From Oscarella lobularis (taxonomy: Eukaryota > Porifera > Homoscleromorpha > Homosclerophorida > Oscarellidae): DNA of 64,000 bases. This document shows, piece after piece, positions 41,307 to 50,902 of the stretch. Where the stretch lies: the NCBI RefSeq assembly GCF_947507565.1, contig NC_089176.1, positions 3,596,001-3,660,000 of the forward strand. The letters are read 5' to 3'. The position numbers were made by a program, and so were the translations under genes. Position 1 is the stretch's first letter; every line of letters begins with the position of its first letter. The notes below the pieces were generated by a model. The model saw nothing but the letters and a program-made list of their open reading frames with translations. It had not been told where the DNA came from and searched no databases.

Positions 41307-42420
41307 ATGTCGGCTGTCGAAGTTGAGTGCGTTCCGCTGCTTCGCTCAGAGAGCACCGAAACTTTTCCGTCGTCTCCTGGTGAGTGGCTGTATTCGCGCC
41401 TTTGCTATTCGCTCTTCGGCGATTCGTGGCAAGAACCTGGGGAGTTTCGTTAGATACGCTCTAACTATGTCGACGTAGAACTTCGTTTTGTGATTTGCAC
41501 ATTCGGTCGAAGCGCTACGATTACCGTTCGTTGTACTGTACTGGTTCGCGTGGCCGGCCGCTGACCGTGACGTCACGCAATCGTCACTTGCAGAGCCGTA
41601 TATAAAGAATAAATCTTTATATACGGCTCTGGTCACTTTTATCTCGTGATTTTGCTGGCCACGTGTCTATCTCCAGTAGAAATTAATTTTAATTAAATAG
41701 TAGAAGATGCACGTGACCATGACCTCTGTTGCATTCATAATTGGGTATCTTTTTGCTTTTGCAGATTCAGAGGCTGAGGATTATTTTGCGATACTTGACA
41801 ATCGAGAGGAATTGTATTCCAGTGGTAGCCAGCCCAAAGTCACCACAATACCGGCTCCTTTTGATTTCCATGAAGTTGCCAGCGATGAATTGCGGGGTCT
41901 TAAAGTGGAATACGTCAATCAGTGTCTTGTTGTCACAAGCATTCCAGGACGTGTTCGTCCAGCAGCTTTAGCGGAAATTATTCGTCAGCTAGGAAACTGG
42001 ATAAAAGATAAGAAGTTGCCCATCATCGTTGCACTCAATAAAGATGTCGAGTTGTCCTGTGAGGCAGTTTACCGACCCGACGTGTGCGCTCTTTTTGAAG
42101 AGGAGGAAGAGAAATTCCCGTGCATTGCGATTGAAGTATCTGTCTCCGAGTTGTTCGAGAAAGCGAAAGAGAGGTGCGATGAGTTTCTCAAGCTGGGCTC
42201 TCGGTTTGTTGCTATTTTCAATTTCGAAAGCACCGAGTCAGCATCTTTTTCATTTCATTCAAAATTGCGTGATCGTAAATGGCGCAAATCGGAAGGGCCG
42301 ACTATTGTTCCTGGCGCTGTTTTCAGTTGTGAAGAAGACTGTGTGCTAGATCGAAAAGAAATTGAGATAGATGCTACCCGCGCACTTCGAAAGAGGCCGC
42401 TTCGTCGTGAAGATGTTTAA
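41307..42420 (+). CDS. Unknown protein, possibly Uma2/PD-(D/E)XK-like (intact copy)
   Basis: Two exons: 41307-41379 (MSAVEVECVPLLRSESTETF) and 41765-42420, joined in phase to 242 residues. The fold core reads YVNQCLVVTSIPGRVRPAAL, IIRQLGNWIKDKKLPIIVAL, YRPDVCALFEEEEEKFPCIA, IEVSVSELFEKAKERCDEFL, KLGSRFVAIFNFES. The order 'PDV ... E V . V S . S ... K . . F L . . G . . . . . . F' resembles Uma2-type restriction-endonuclease-fold proteins (PD...ExV). This is a weak, pattern-level match. There is no TM segment. A frameshifted paralogue lies at 45074-45872. The first intron contains a hairpin repeat. Confidence 0.6.
41591..41631. repeat. Inverted repeat, 18-bp arms with 5-bp loop, in an intron
   Basis: The arms 41591-41608 and 41614-41631 are perfect reverse complements around a 5-bp A/T loop. 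Each arm contains TATATAAAG reading outward. It lies inside the first intron of the 41307-42420 gene (intron 41380-41764). It could be a small mobile-element footprint, a structured intron or a pair of TATA boxes. I cannot decide. Confidence 0.85.
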
Positions 42421-42534
42421 TAAAATTTTAATAAAATTTATGTATTTATTTTGTTTCCGTTTTTTGAATAAACTCCCTCTTCTCTCCGGGTCCTACCTAG
42501 CCTTCAAACGCACGTTAGCTTGAGTTGCACTGAA

Positions 42535-43395
42535 CTATGAGCGACCAAATGATCGGGCCACCGGAGAATGCGCGCATTTGCGAGATTCGCTCGCTTGTAC
42601 AGCTCGTCCAAAATCGCGAGACGTTGCTGGAGGACCCGATGAGAGCTCACGTCCGAGCAGGGATCTGTCACGAAAAAAAGTGTCCGGGTAAAAAAGTGTC
42701 CGGCCGGACACTTTTTTTCAGGAAAAAAATGTCCGGGTCTGAAAAAAAGTGTCCGGAACAGATTGTCATGGAAAAATGTGTCAGGGTAAAATCGTGTCCG
42801 GCCGGACCATATTTCCTGTGAAATGTCGTCCGGCCGGACACTATTTGCGACAAACGGCGGACCTCTGACTGACATACAGGCCCGGTAATACCTTCTGCGA
42901 GCTCGAAGTAGGCTTCGCGATCCGGCGTTGCCAGTCCAGCGATTTCTGTTCCACCGCTGATGTCCACGCATCGGCGTCGTTTCCTTATATCGCCTGGAGA
43001 AGTGTCCGTCCGGACACCTTTTTCCAGAAAAAAACAGTCCGGCCGGACGCTCGGACGGATTTCTCCAGCCCCAAATGCGTCTGACGGCACGGACGACATC
43101 ATACGAACACCGGCAGGTCCTTAGAAGGCCGGTCGCTTATAATACGCGTAGTAGCCAAGCTTAGAAAAACGGTTATCTGCTACCGGACGTTTTTTTTTAG
43201 ACCCGGTCACTTTTTTTCAGGAAAAAGTGTCCGGCCGGACGGTTTTTTCTGGAAAAAGTTGTCCGGCCGGACACTTTTTTACCCGGACACATTTTTCCAT
43301 GACAGATCACTGGTTCGAGCCTTCTTCCAAAGAGTAGTATCGGTCGCAATAGGCGACCGGATCTTTGAACAACTCCGGCCCTCCCTTCTCCATAT
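42535..43395 (-). pseudogene. Truncated methyltransferase copy interrupted by a mobile element
   Basis: Duplicate of the first about 75 codons of the methyltransferase at 40146-41063. From the right (about 43395 leftwards) it reads MEKGGPELFKDPVAYCDRYY, then the inserted element (42659-43315), then SDVSSHRVLQQRLAILDELY and ANLANARI before homology ends at about 42535. The whole C-terminal two thirds is missing, so it cannot make a methyltransferase. Confidence 0.85.
42659..43315. mobile_element. Non-autonomous DNA transposon (MITE-like) with TIRs and 5-bp target duplication
   Basis: A 657-bp insertion that splits the methyltransferase pseudogene. It is flanked by the direct repeat CGAGC at 42654-42658 and 43316-43320, present once in the undisturbed copy near 40965. 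Its ends are inverted repeats of about 50 bp: the left end begins near GATCTGTCA and runs through the GTGTCCGGGTAAAAAAGTGT block. The right end is the reverse complement with few mismatches. Inside, the palindrome GTCCGGCCGGAC occurs at least six times, mostly flanked by A- or T-runs. The central part (about 42840-43200) is unique and has no transposase. Movement therefore needed a transposase from elsewhere. Confidence 0.85.
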
Positions 43396-43523
43396 ATCAA
43401 ACGCGCGTTCGACTCGGATATCCGCAAATGTTTTTTATTCAGGTAAATCAACTCTTGTGAGTGAGCGAGCTTACTAAGTAGTGCATGCCTGTATCATCTC
43501 TCTCTCTACTCTAAAGAGTTATT

Positions 43524-45021
43524 TTATGTAGGAAAATTGTCCAGCAAATGAACGTATTCACTATTGATATCCAGCTCACATTCCTGACAAGGAAATTCTT
43601 TGGTGAGAAAGGGTTCATACCTAAGAGAAAAGATAGAATATCAGTAGCCAACAAAAAGGCAAGTGAAATCACCAGTAGTTCACTGCCATATTTCTATGCT
43701 CCTTCTGATCGGGCGTCGATTGGACTTCGTGCCACCAAAACGCTGGCATGAAGAGAACGTCGCCCGCGTGGATCGTACACTCCATTCGCGCAACCTTGCC
43801 AAACTCAGGAAACCGTTTCAGATCAGGCTTTCGAATATCAATAGGCGACATCACCATCGAAGTACTATCCAGCAAAGTCTTTCGACGAAATGAAGCCGTC
43901 TGCCGATTAAACCCGAGCTTCGCCTCGGCTATGTGAGCTTCGTAGAGCCTCGTATTATTATACGGTTCGAACAACGTAACGTGTTTTGTCCCGCTGAGTT
44001 GACACAGGAGATTGTCGAACGGATCAAAGTGCAGCTTACCCAACGTATTCCCGTCACTCAGCCACATGTTGAGATGCCGTCTCTTGAGCACTCGCTTCAC
44101 AAACGCCATCTCGTCGATGTCGTTTTCCAACTCGGCCATGTACTCGCGTATGGACGAGTACTCGAGATAGGCCGAGACGTTATTGGTTCGATACGCATTG
44201 ACCTTACCAACGACGATATCGAGAAAATCCGAGAAGAGAATATCCATTGTCGCCGGCCGAACGACGACGAGATCAGGATAAAGTAGCTGTTCTAGAACGG
44301 TATCAGGCACGTGAAATTCGCCGTGATCTTCCCATCTCGACACGTCCTCGCATCCTTCGAACTCGCCGTGTGGTGCAACCTTGACGTGAATCTTTCTTTC
44401 GCCGAACGTTTCGCGTAGGTAATTGATTGTCCACTTATGCATTGCCGTCCAATTGGCGGCCGCTTTTTCGATAATGACCGGTTGAGAACGACTTAGATAT
44501 TCCGAGAAGAATTCTCCCGCCGTGACGGGCATCGATATGCGTTTGCATCGCTCTGACGGAAATTTGACCTCATAGAGATTGTCGAGAATTGCTTGTCGAG
44601 TTCGACCGATCCTGTTGAGTTCTCCCGTAGCTGTGCGAAACGTGCCACAGTGCTCGTTGATGAAGTGCACGAGAAGGGGCACCTGTAGTGGGCCTGTGTA
44701 CACTTTAGGCTTTGGTTTGGGTTGAAATGGCGCGAGCAAACAGGCTCTGTTCTGTTTGATTTTTGGATACACTGCTACATCATTATTAGACTCTGTTGAA
44801 GTTATGTCGGGTTCTAATAGGACGATTTTAATGTTGTTTTCGTGCCAATACGCGTCTTCGAGTTTTTGTAGCAGGGAAGTGATCTGATCGTCGGGGTTCG
44901 AGTCTCGAGAAGTTACCAGGCAGTTTCTTTCTATGAAACGTTGCAACTGAGAACGCGCAACCGTTTCTAGCGTGTCGCATTGCAAGGGATAGAGCAGGAA
45001 CAGTAGAAACAGGCGAGACAT
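43524..45021 (-). CDS. JmjC (cupin_8) oxygenase with signal peptide
   Basis: Fe(II)/2-oxoglutarate dioxygenase-like protein, two exons. The ATG at 45021 opens a signal peptide (MSRLFLLFLLYPLQC), so it probably acts in the secretory pathway or outside the cell. The N-terminal half is unassigned. The JmjC part includes AGEFFSEYLSRSQPVIIEKA, HKWTINYLRETFGE, the iron-binding HxD in GKLHFDPFDNLLCQLSGTKH, the following VTLFEPYN strand and the distal His in FMPAFWWHEVQS. All three iron ligands are present. A short intron (about 43668-43631) leads to the last exon YEPFLTKEFPCQECELDINS and the stop at 43524-43526. The final codons lie inside the duplicated segment. Candidates in the family hydroxylate proteins (HIF1AN, JMJD types). 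The substrate is unknown. It is divergent from the frameshifted gene at 45074. Confidence 0.85.
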
Positions 45022-45073
45022 GTAGGGACTAGAGCATAGGCTATCCGGGGAATTATTCTTTCGAAATCTGACG

Positions 45074-45872
45074 ATGTCGTCTCCTGGTGAGTGCCTCGCG
45101 GTCTCTCTTCGTCGAATAGTTGCACGCTTTTCCTTGCATGTATAGTATACGTCACCGGCTGTCCTAAAATCGTGATCTCTGCAGCGTTTTTTGCTTTTGC
45201 AGATTCGGTGGCTTGGGATCATTTTTTTGCGATATTCAGCAATGAAAAAGAATTGTGTTCCGACGGTAGCCAGACCAAAGTTACCAAAATACCGGCTCCT
45301 TTTGATTTCTACGAAAAATTATGTTTCGACACCGATGAATTAGAGACTTTCACATTCAAAGCAGAATACGTCGATCACTGTGTTGTTATCACAAGCGTTC
45401 CAAGAGGCATTCATTCGGTAGTTCCACTGGTGGTTGGTAGCCAGCTAAGGAACTGGGTCAAAAACAGGGATTTGCCCATAACTGTTTCATTGAATGAGAG
45501 TTCAAGTTGTCTTCCGAGACTGTTTGCCAACCGGACGTGTGCGCGTGTTTGGATGCAGCAGAATTTCCGTGCATTGTTATTGAAATAGTCGTCTCTGAGC
45601 CGCTGGAGGATGTGAAGGCGAAGTGTGATAGGTTTCTTAGGCGTGGTTCTGGGTTTGCTGCTGTTTTCAATTTTGAAAGCGCCGTGTCAGCATCTTTTTC
45701 ATATCATGCAAAATTCCGTGATGGTGAATGGTGGGAATTGGAAGGGCCAATTACTATTCCTGGCGCTGTTTTTGGCTGTGAAGCAGACTGTGTGCTGGAT
45801 CGAAAAGAAATTGAGGAAGATGCTACCCGCGCACTTCGAAAGAAGCCGCTGCCTCGTGAAGATTTGTCGTAA
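45074..45872 (+). pseudogene. Frameshifted second copy of the Uma2-like unknown gene
   Basis: Exon 1 is tiny (45074-45086, MSSP). Exon 2 starts at 45203 (DSVAWDHFFAIFSNEKELCS). The sequence aligns to the intact copy through IPAPFDFYEKLC, VVITSVPRGIHS, RNWVKNRDLPITVSLNE, then loses one base relative to the intact gene around 45490-45520. The reading frame continues only in another frame (ETVCQPDVCACLDAAEFPCI ... IEEDATRALRKKPLPREDLS, stop 45872). Exon structure and the splice context of intron 1 are conserved in both copies. A sequencing error could mimic this. Confidence 0.75.
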
Positions 45873-46011
45873 AAACTTTTGGGTCTATTTGACTTTATCG
45901 TTGATTTTGCTTGCCTTTTGTGCGACGTCAATCTAGATCTAAATTTAGATATATGCAATGCAACCACGCCTCTCTCCTTCTGCCTTCAAACGCACGTTAG
46001 CTGACAGAGTG

Positions 46012-47838
46012 ATGGCAGTGGCACGGCGAGTCTCTTTCCCGGGAATGCTCTTTTACCACTACAACTCGGACAAGGGAAAAATCATCAGACCCGAGCGCGC
46101 CTGGTCCGTGCGCGACCTAAAGGAGGCGGTTCGCGAGAAAGAAAATCTGGACAAGAGCGAATCAGCTCGTCTCCGCGTCGTCTACCAGGGAAACGAACTA
46201 GGCGACAGGCAACTTCTCACCGTAAGCGATCGTCACCTCAGCATGCGTGCGAATCGACAAAAAAATGTCGACATTTCCGGAATCGCTGTTTTTCTCGCCC
46301 AGGATTGCAACTTTCAAGAGGCGAGCACGGTTCACATTCTCAAGAGCGGACGCCAGCGCGAAGGCTCTCAAGCGACGCGAGGTAGACCGGCCTATTCTAC
46401 TGTACTCGCGCGTGGCTTCGGAAGAAGTCTCTCCAACGCTTTGTTTATGAAATCTAGCTCGTCCTCAAACGCTGTTCCACGTTTATTGTTCCGATTGCAA
46501 GGCAATTGGCGAGGGGCGAGTTTTGGTGAAATGTTCCGGCTGCACTAAGGTGAGCCCCCCCTCCAGGCCCATCACAATGATATCACTCATCCGCTTCGAG
46601 ACCAAAATAATAATTGAATTTTTGCTATAATTGAATTTCTGACCATATCCCCCATAGCAAAGTTTTGTCGTGAAAGTGGGTCCCAAGTCGTGGGACGAGG
46701 TTTTCGTCAAGAAGATGACGTTCAAAGGCGACTGTCTCAACGAAACGTGCAAAGCGGAGACGCGCGAGGGCAAGGTCAGCTTCCATTGCGACGCACACAG
46801 GGGAGAAGAAGGCTCCAATCCACCCGAAGCGCTTCCCCTGCCGCTGATTCGTACAAACACAATTAAAGTCAAGTGTATGAAGTGTGATAAAGTCAGGTGA
46901 GCGTTTGAGAAATTTGAGATGCCGGGGGACTGACGTTCTTTTGACACAGCGATCCCGTTCTTGTTTTTCCTTGTCATGATCGTCATTCTCTCTGTATTCC
47001 TTGTCTTGAGATCTACGTGAACATGGCTCTGAACAGCAATACGTTTGTACAGCATCCCGAGTCGGAGATATACACGCTAGGCTGTCCAGGTACATACATG
47101 ATGTGCTTAGGTTAAGATCATAGTGCAATTCCTTCTCTTTAGCCAATTGCGCAGATTCTCTGATTCCTGAAACTCACTATTTCAAAGCAATTTCACTCGT
47201 ACGTCAGATGTAGTGTAGAAGAGGCGAGACCGTTAGCTACGCCACTCTACTCTAGTATGATCGATATAAGGAAATGACGACGAGGGATTTTGTACTGAAA
47301 GCGGGCGGCGTCATATGCGATTGCGGCGCTGCCATACTCTGTGCTCAGTTTGAAGTTAGTGAAGGTGCAACAGGAAATGATGAGGAGGAGGGGGACGGTG
47401 GGAAGAACGCTGAGGCGGCGGCGGTTGCTTCCAATGCAAAGCCGCCGCGTCGCCTGGCTCGAAAGATGAGTCTTCAATGTACAGAGTGCAAGGCAAGTGA
47501 AACCGGGGAAAGAGGAGTGAGGAGTCAAATGAGTGTTATATGTAGAAAGTGTTGTGTACGCGATGCAAGCGAGACTGGCATGGCGAAAGTGATTGCGACG
47601 GACCATTGGAGGAAGACAGACCCAAAGACGTATTAATTAATAATAACAATAACATGTACGATATTTAATTATTTATCTATAGGTGTTCGATATTGAGAAG
47701 AAGAGAGCCGAATCTGCTTGCTGGAAAAAGAGCGAGTTCGATCCGTTGCTTGACGCCGTTCACAAGGAGCTCAAGATATCAAAGGAAAAAGCCGTCAAAG
47801 CACACGGAAAGAAGAAATGGAAATGGTGGCCATTTTGA
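46012..47838 (+). CDS. Parkin-like protein: UBL, RING0, RING1, IBR but no RING2
   Basis: The ATG at 46012 starts a ubiquitin-like domain (LFYHYNSDKGKIIRPERAWS, LRVVYQGNELGDRQLL). The next exons give a RING0-like zinc region (HVYCSDCKAIGEGRVLVKC, GCTK, then SFVVKVGPKSWDEVFVKKMT and NETC), RING1 (VKCMKCDKV, DPVLVFPCHDRHSLCIPC, LEIYVNMALNSNTFVQHPES, LGCPANCADSLIPETHYFKA) and an IBR start (YKEMTTRDFVLKAGGVICDC), an acidic insertion, then SLQCTECKKVLCTRCKRDWH. This order and the RING1 sequence match parkin. After the IBR a linker like the repressor element follows (KRAESACWKKSEFDPLLDAV), ending KKWKWWPF and TGA (47836-47838). The catalytic RING2 with its active-site Cys is absent. The intron after TECK starts GC rather than GT (47493). 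An in-frame ATG at 45958 is an alternative start. Confidence 0.8.
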
Positions 47839-48978
47839 AAGTAAATGACAAAGAGTATCCATCTTCTTTAGAATGATACATCTCTCTTTTTCTACAGAAT
47901 TGACTTGCTTTAGTATCTTTTTCTTTTTTCCCCCTGAGGAGGTTTCTGTGTATCTTGCTGTTTTTTCTTTGCAAATTCCTTACGTGGGATTAGTGCATCA
48001 TATTTTGCTATTACTTCATATCAAGAGGACTGCAAAACCTCAGCTATACTATTACGTTTTTTTCAACTTTTTCTCCCTGTACTGCTTTTATGCTCGCGAT
48101 TTTTTGTTCTCTCATTCACCTGTAATAGGATTTCGTGTCGATTGCACCGGTCTATGGGGTTGCGCACTGGCGAACGATCCACTGTGAACAGACTGGTATT
48201 GAGTAGTAAACAGTCTCTGCAGAAAGGCAAAAACATTTGAATTTTTAGTTTTGGATTTTTCTACTGACGTCATCTGTGTGCTGAGTTGATGCTATCATTT
48301 TTTCACCGGCCATTTGTTGCCTTGAGAGTTCACTGGCTTGGGTAAATACCGAGGCGGTCTAATAATATGTTTTATTTATCGTTTAGTAATTGATTTATAT
48401 TTTTAACCTGTGATAGGTCTCTTTGTGGAAAGTCAGTCTGAGCTTTCGTATGATACTCAGTCATACTAGCACCGCCCACGACGGCAAAGTGACCGGTATG
48501 TTGCGAGGGAAAGGGGCGTTGTCTTTCCGGCGCCGGTAGATCGTTTTTTCCGGAATGAGACTGTCAAAAAACTCAGCTGTGCAACTTCTGGGTGGGTTAG
48601 ATTACATAGCGCGAGCACTTGCGATGTAGTGGATTTGTATGCGTTTAGATCGGCTTCTTTGGTCGGCGCGCACAGCTGTAGCGACGTTTCGTGCATGTGT
48701 CGCGTGCCTCGCGGTCCCGCCGCGTACGGCTCTTGTTTACGCGTCGCTTCGCCCGAGTTGTTTATCACTGTTATGTGCTCGGCTCTGTTCGTCAGAACGG
48801 TTGCCGTACTCACTCCCTGGCCCCGCCACAAATCCGCCATCGATTCGTGTACACCGCGGACTGCACTGCGGTTGCCAAGGGTTGCCAAGTTGCTAAAGAA
48901 TGTATTATTCGGGAAATCGACAGCTTGCGATTGCCCGTACGCGAGCGGTCGTACACTTTCCTGCTTTGTAGGAAAGAA
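47839..48978. other. Intergenic region, no supported gene
   Basis: About 1.1 kb between the parkin-like gene and the UBL/armadillo-like gene. I checked specifically for a RING2 exon (paired CxxC codons) after 47838 and found none on the plus strand. T-rich stretches near 47880-48120 look like 3' untranslated DNA. Open frames at 48466-48999 have no splice or motif support. Confidence 0.65.
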
Positions 48979-50865
48979 ATGAATCCACGGAGCGCACATT
49001 CAGCCCAGTCGTTTACTAGTCTGTCTAAAGCAACGCTGCTCTCAGGTGAGGCCTCCTAGTGTTACAAAGACAAGTTCAGCGAGCGTCCACTTGTTTTCAG
49101 AGTCCCACGCTCTTCTGAACCTCATTCAACGCGATGAACCCGGCAACAGGGAACTCGTCGAGCTTCCATTCGTCACATCCGACAAGTCCAAATCGATATC
49201 CGACCTTCAGGCGCTCGTCCAATCCACATTCTCCATTCCAACATGTGACCAACGCTGGCAATATCACGGCCAGCACTTGAACGGCGACGAGACGCTACGC
49301 TCGCTCTATTTTCGCTCGGGCGACACATTCACTATCGTCTATTTGGAACGAGCGGACATAGCAAAATGTGACGAGCTAATTCACGTCATACAGACATTCA
49401 ACGACGCCGAGAATTTGACGGCGGATCTGTGGAAATCGACGTATCGTTTAGTCGAGAAAATAACATTTGAAGTTTTTCTTCCGTGGCGCTCGGCGAAGAC
49501 GTTGGCCAATCGGCATTATTTTTATCAGCAGGGCGGAATTGACGCCTTCTTTCGTCTCTACGAAGGCGTGCAATCGAGGAAACGCGTAGCACCGGCGTCG
49601 CCATCGCTGCCGTCGCCGAATTCGCCAATTGCGCCGACGTCCAGTTTCTATTCGGACTTTTTGGAGATTGCGTGTCTCGAATTGATGTGGAATTTCTCCG
49701 AGACGGCGCCGGATCGGCAATTGATTATGAGTCGCGGTGGACTCGAGATGGCGCTTCAGGCGCTCGTCGATTCCGTGGACATCGACTGGATTTCCTCGAC
49801 GGGAAAGTACGAGGCGTCCTTTCGTCCTATAGCCGAAGTTGCAGTTGGCTGCGTTGTTCAGTAAGTGAGAGGGTCTGGGGGAGATTAAATATTTTTTATT
49901 GTTAAAGGTACGTTGAGTATCGAGAGGCTCAGCTGATTACGGCGAAGAATTCTCGTGCCATTCAGTGTCTTCTCGTCATGGTCGGTGGCTTGGGATCGAT
50001 GGAGTGGGAAGACGGCGGCAATCTGTACAGTTGTCAAGTGGCTGCCAATACGCTCTTCTGTTGCTCCTGCTGCGCCGAAACCCACTCGTATTTTTTGTCT
50101 AATGAGTCCGTTCATGAGCTGCTATCGGGCGACTTTGATTTTGATGATCTCGCTATTCGGTACCGTGGTGATTACGACTTAACTCTAACTGTCGTTTTTA
50201 TTATTATCGTTTAGGTATTTTGTGTCCGGATTTGTCGCCAATCTTCGCGCGTCGCCGCTGCGTCAACTCGCCGACGACGTAGCGTCGAAAATCGACGTCA
50301 AAATAGCGGACATGATATTGAATCGCGTTCGACCGGCCGAAGTGAGCGCTTGGGAGCAATCTCACACGTACGTATGGGTGACCATGTTGCCCTTTCTCGA
50401 TTTGGCTTTCAAATCGGGACGCCGTCTCGATCGACTCTCGTCCCACTGTCGCAAACTCGCGAACATTGACGCCGTCGCCATGACGACGAGCATCGGCTCG
50501 CCGACGACGCAATCCCTCGGCGTCTTTTGCATCGATCATCTAACGATGGTCGAGGAGAATAGAGGGGTTTTCGTTGAAGAGCGGCTCGTCGATTATTTAT
50601 TCTGTTTGCGCTGGAGCTGTCAGAGCGAGTCGGTTCGACGTCAAGTGGACGGCCTTTTGCAGCGATTTGGAAAAACGGCTTTCGTTACGCCGCCGACACT
50701 CAGGATTATGTGCGCGTCCGTTTTGGCTTCCTACGTCGGTTTGCCTCCTATAGTGACTCTTGTACGAAAGTAGCTTCCTGTATGACATTGTGTTTTGTGT
50801 GCTTAGATCGCGATTTCTACTTGAGAGAACTTGAAGAGCGCGACAAAGTGGTGCTAGACTGGTGA
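48979..50865 (+). CDS. UBL domain + armadillo-like helical protein, unrecognised family
   Basis: Exon 1 (48979-49045, MNPRSAHSAQSFTSLSKATL) joins exon 2 at about 49100 (ESHALLNLIQRDEPGN). A ubiquitin-like segment follows (KSISDLQALVQSTFSIPTCD, WQYHGQHLNGDETLRSLYFR, FTIVYLERADI), then helical repeats: ENLTADLWKSTYRLVEKITF, LEIACLELMWNFSETAPDRQ, EVAVGCVVQ, AIQCLLVMVGGLGSMEWEDG, LYSCQVAANTLFCCSCCAET, FVSGFVANLRASPLRQLADD, EERLVDYLFCLRWSCQSES, QVDGLLQRFGKTAFVTPPTL. The best last intron (gt after TACGTCG near 50740, ag near 50806) gives the ending RDFYLRELEERDKVVLDW with the stop at 50863-50865. A GTGAGT directly at the stop could also be a donor. No enzyme motif is seen. Probably a cytosolic scaffold. 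Confidence 0.65.
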
Positions 50866-50902
50866 GTCTCTTTCAAGTTAGAGAAAAATATCAATTCGTT
50901 CG

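Larger units (their letters stand above)
42535..43549. repeat. Right copy of the segmental duplication
   Basis: Homologous in direct orientation to 40836-41211, split by the 657-bp element at 42659-43315. The junction with the left unit is at about 42501-42525, where a 21-bp string also present at 45981-46001 marks the end of each duplicated unit. Confidence 0.8.

Noticed and set aside
41380-41764. Divergent TATA promoter between the methyltransferase and the Uma2-like gene
   Set aside because: The hairpin with TATA-like strings is inside the intron of the Uma2-like gene, after its first coding exon, so a promoter role is not the simplest reading.
42535-43550. A functional second methyltransferase gene
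   Set aside because: Only about 75 N-terminal codons are present, split by a 657-bp insertion with no open frame through it.
48466-48999. 177-codon minus-strand open frame with cysteines
   Set aside because: Overlaps plus-strand first exon of the UBL/armadillo gene and shows no motif; likely chance.
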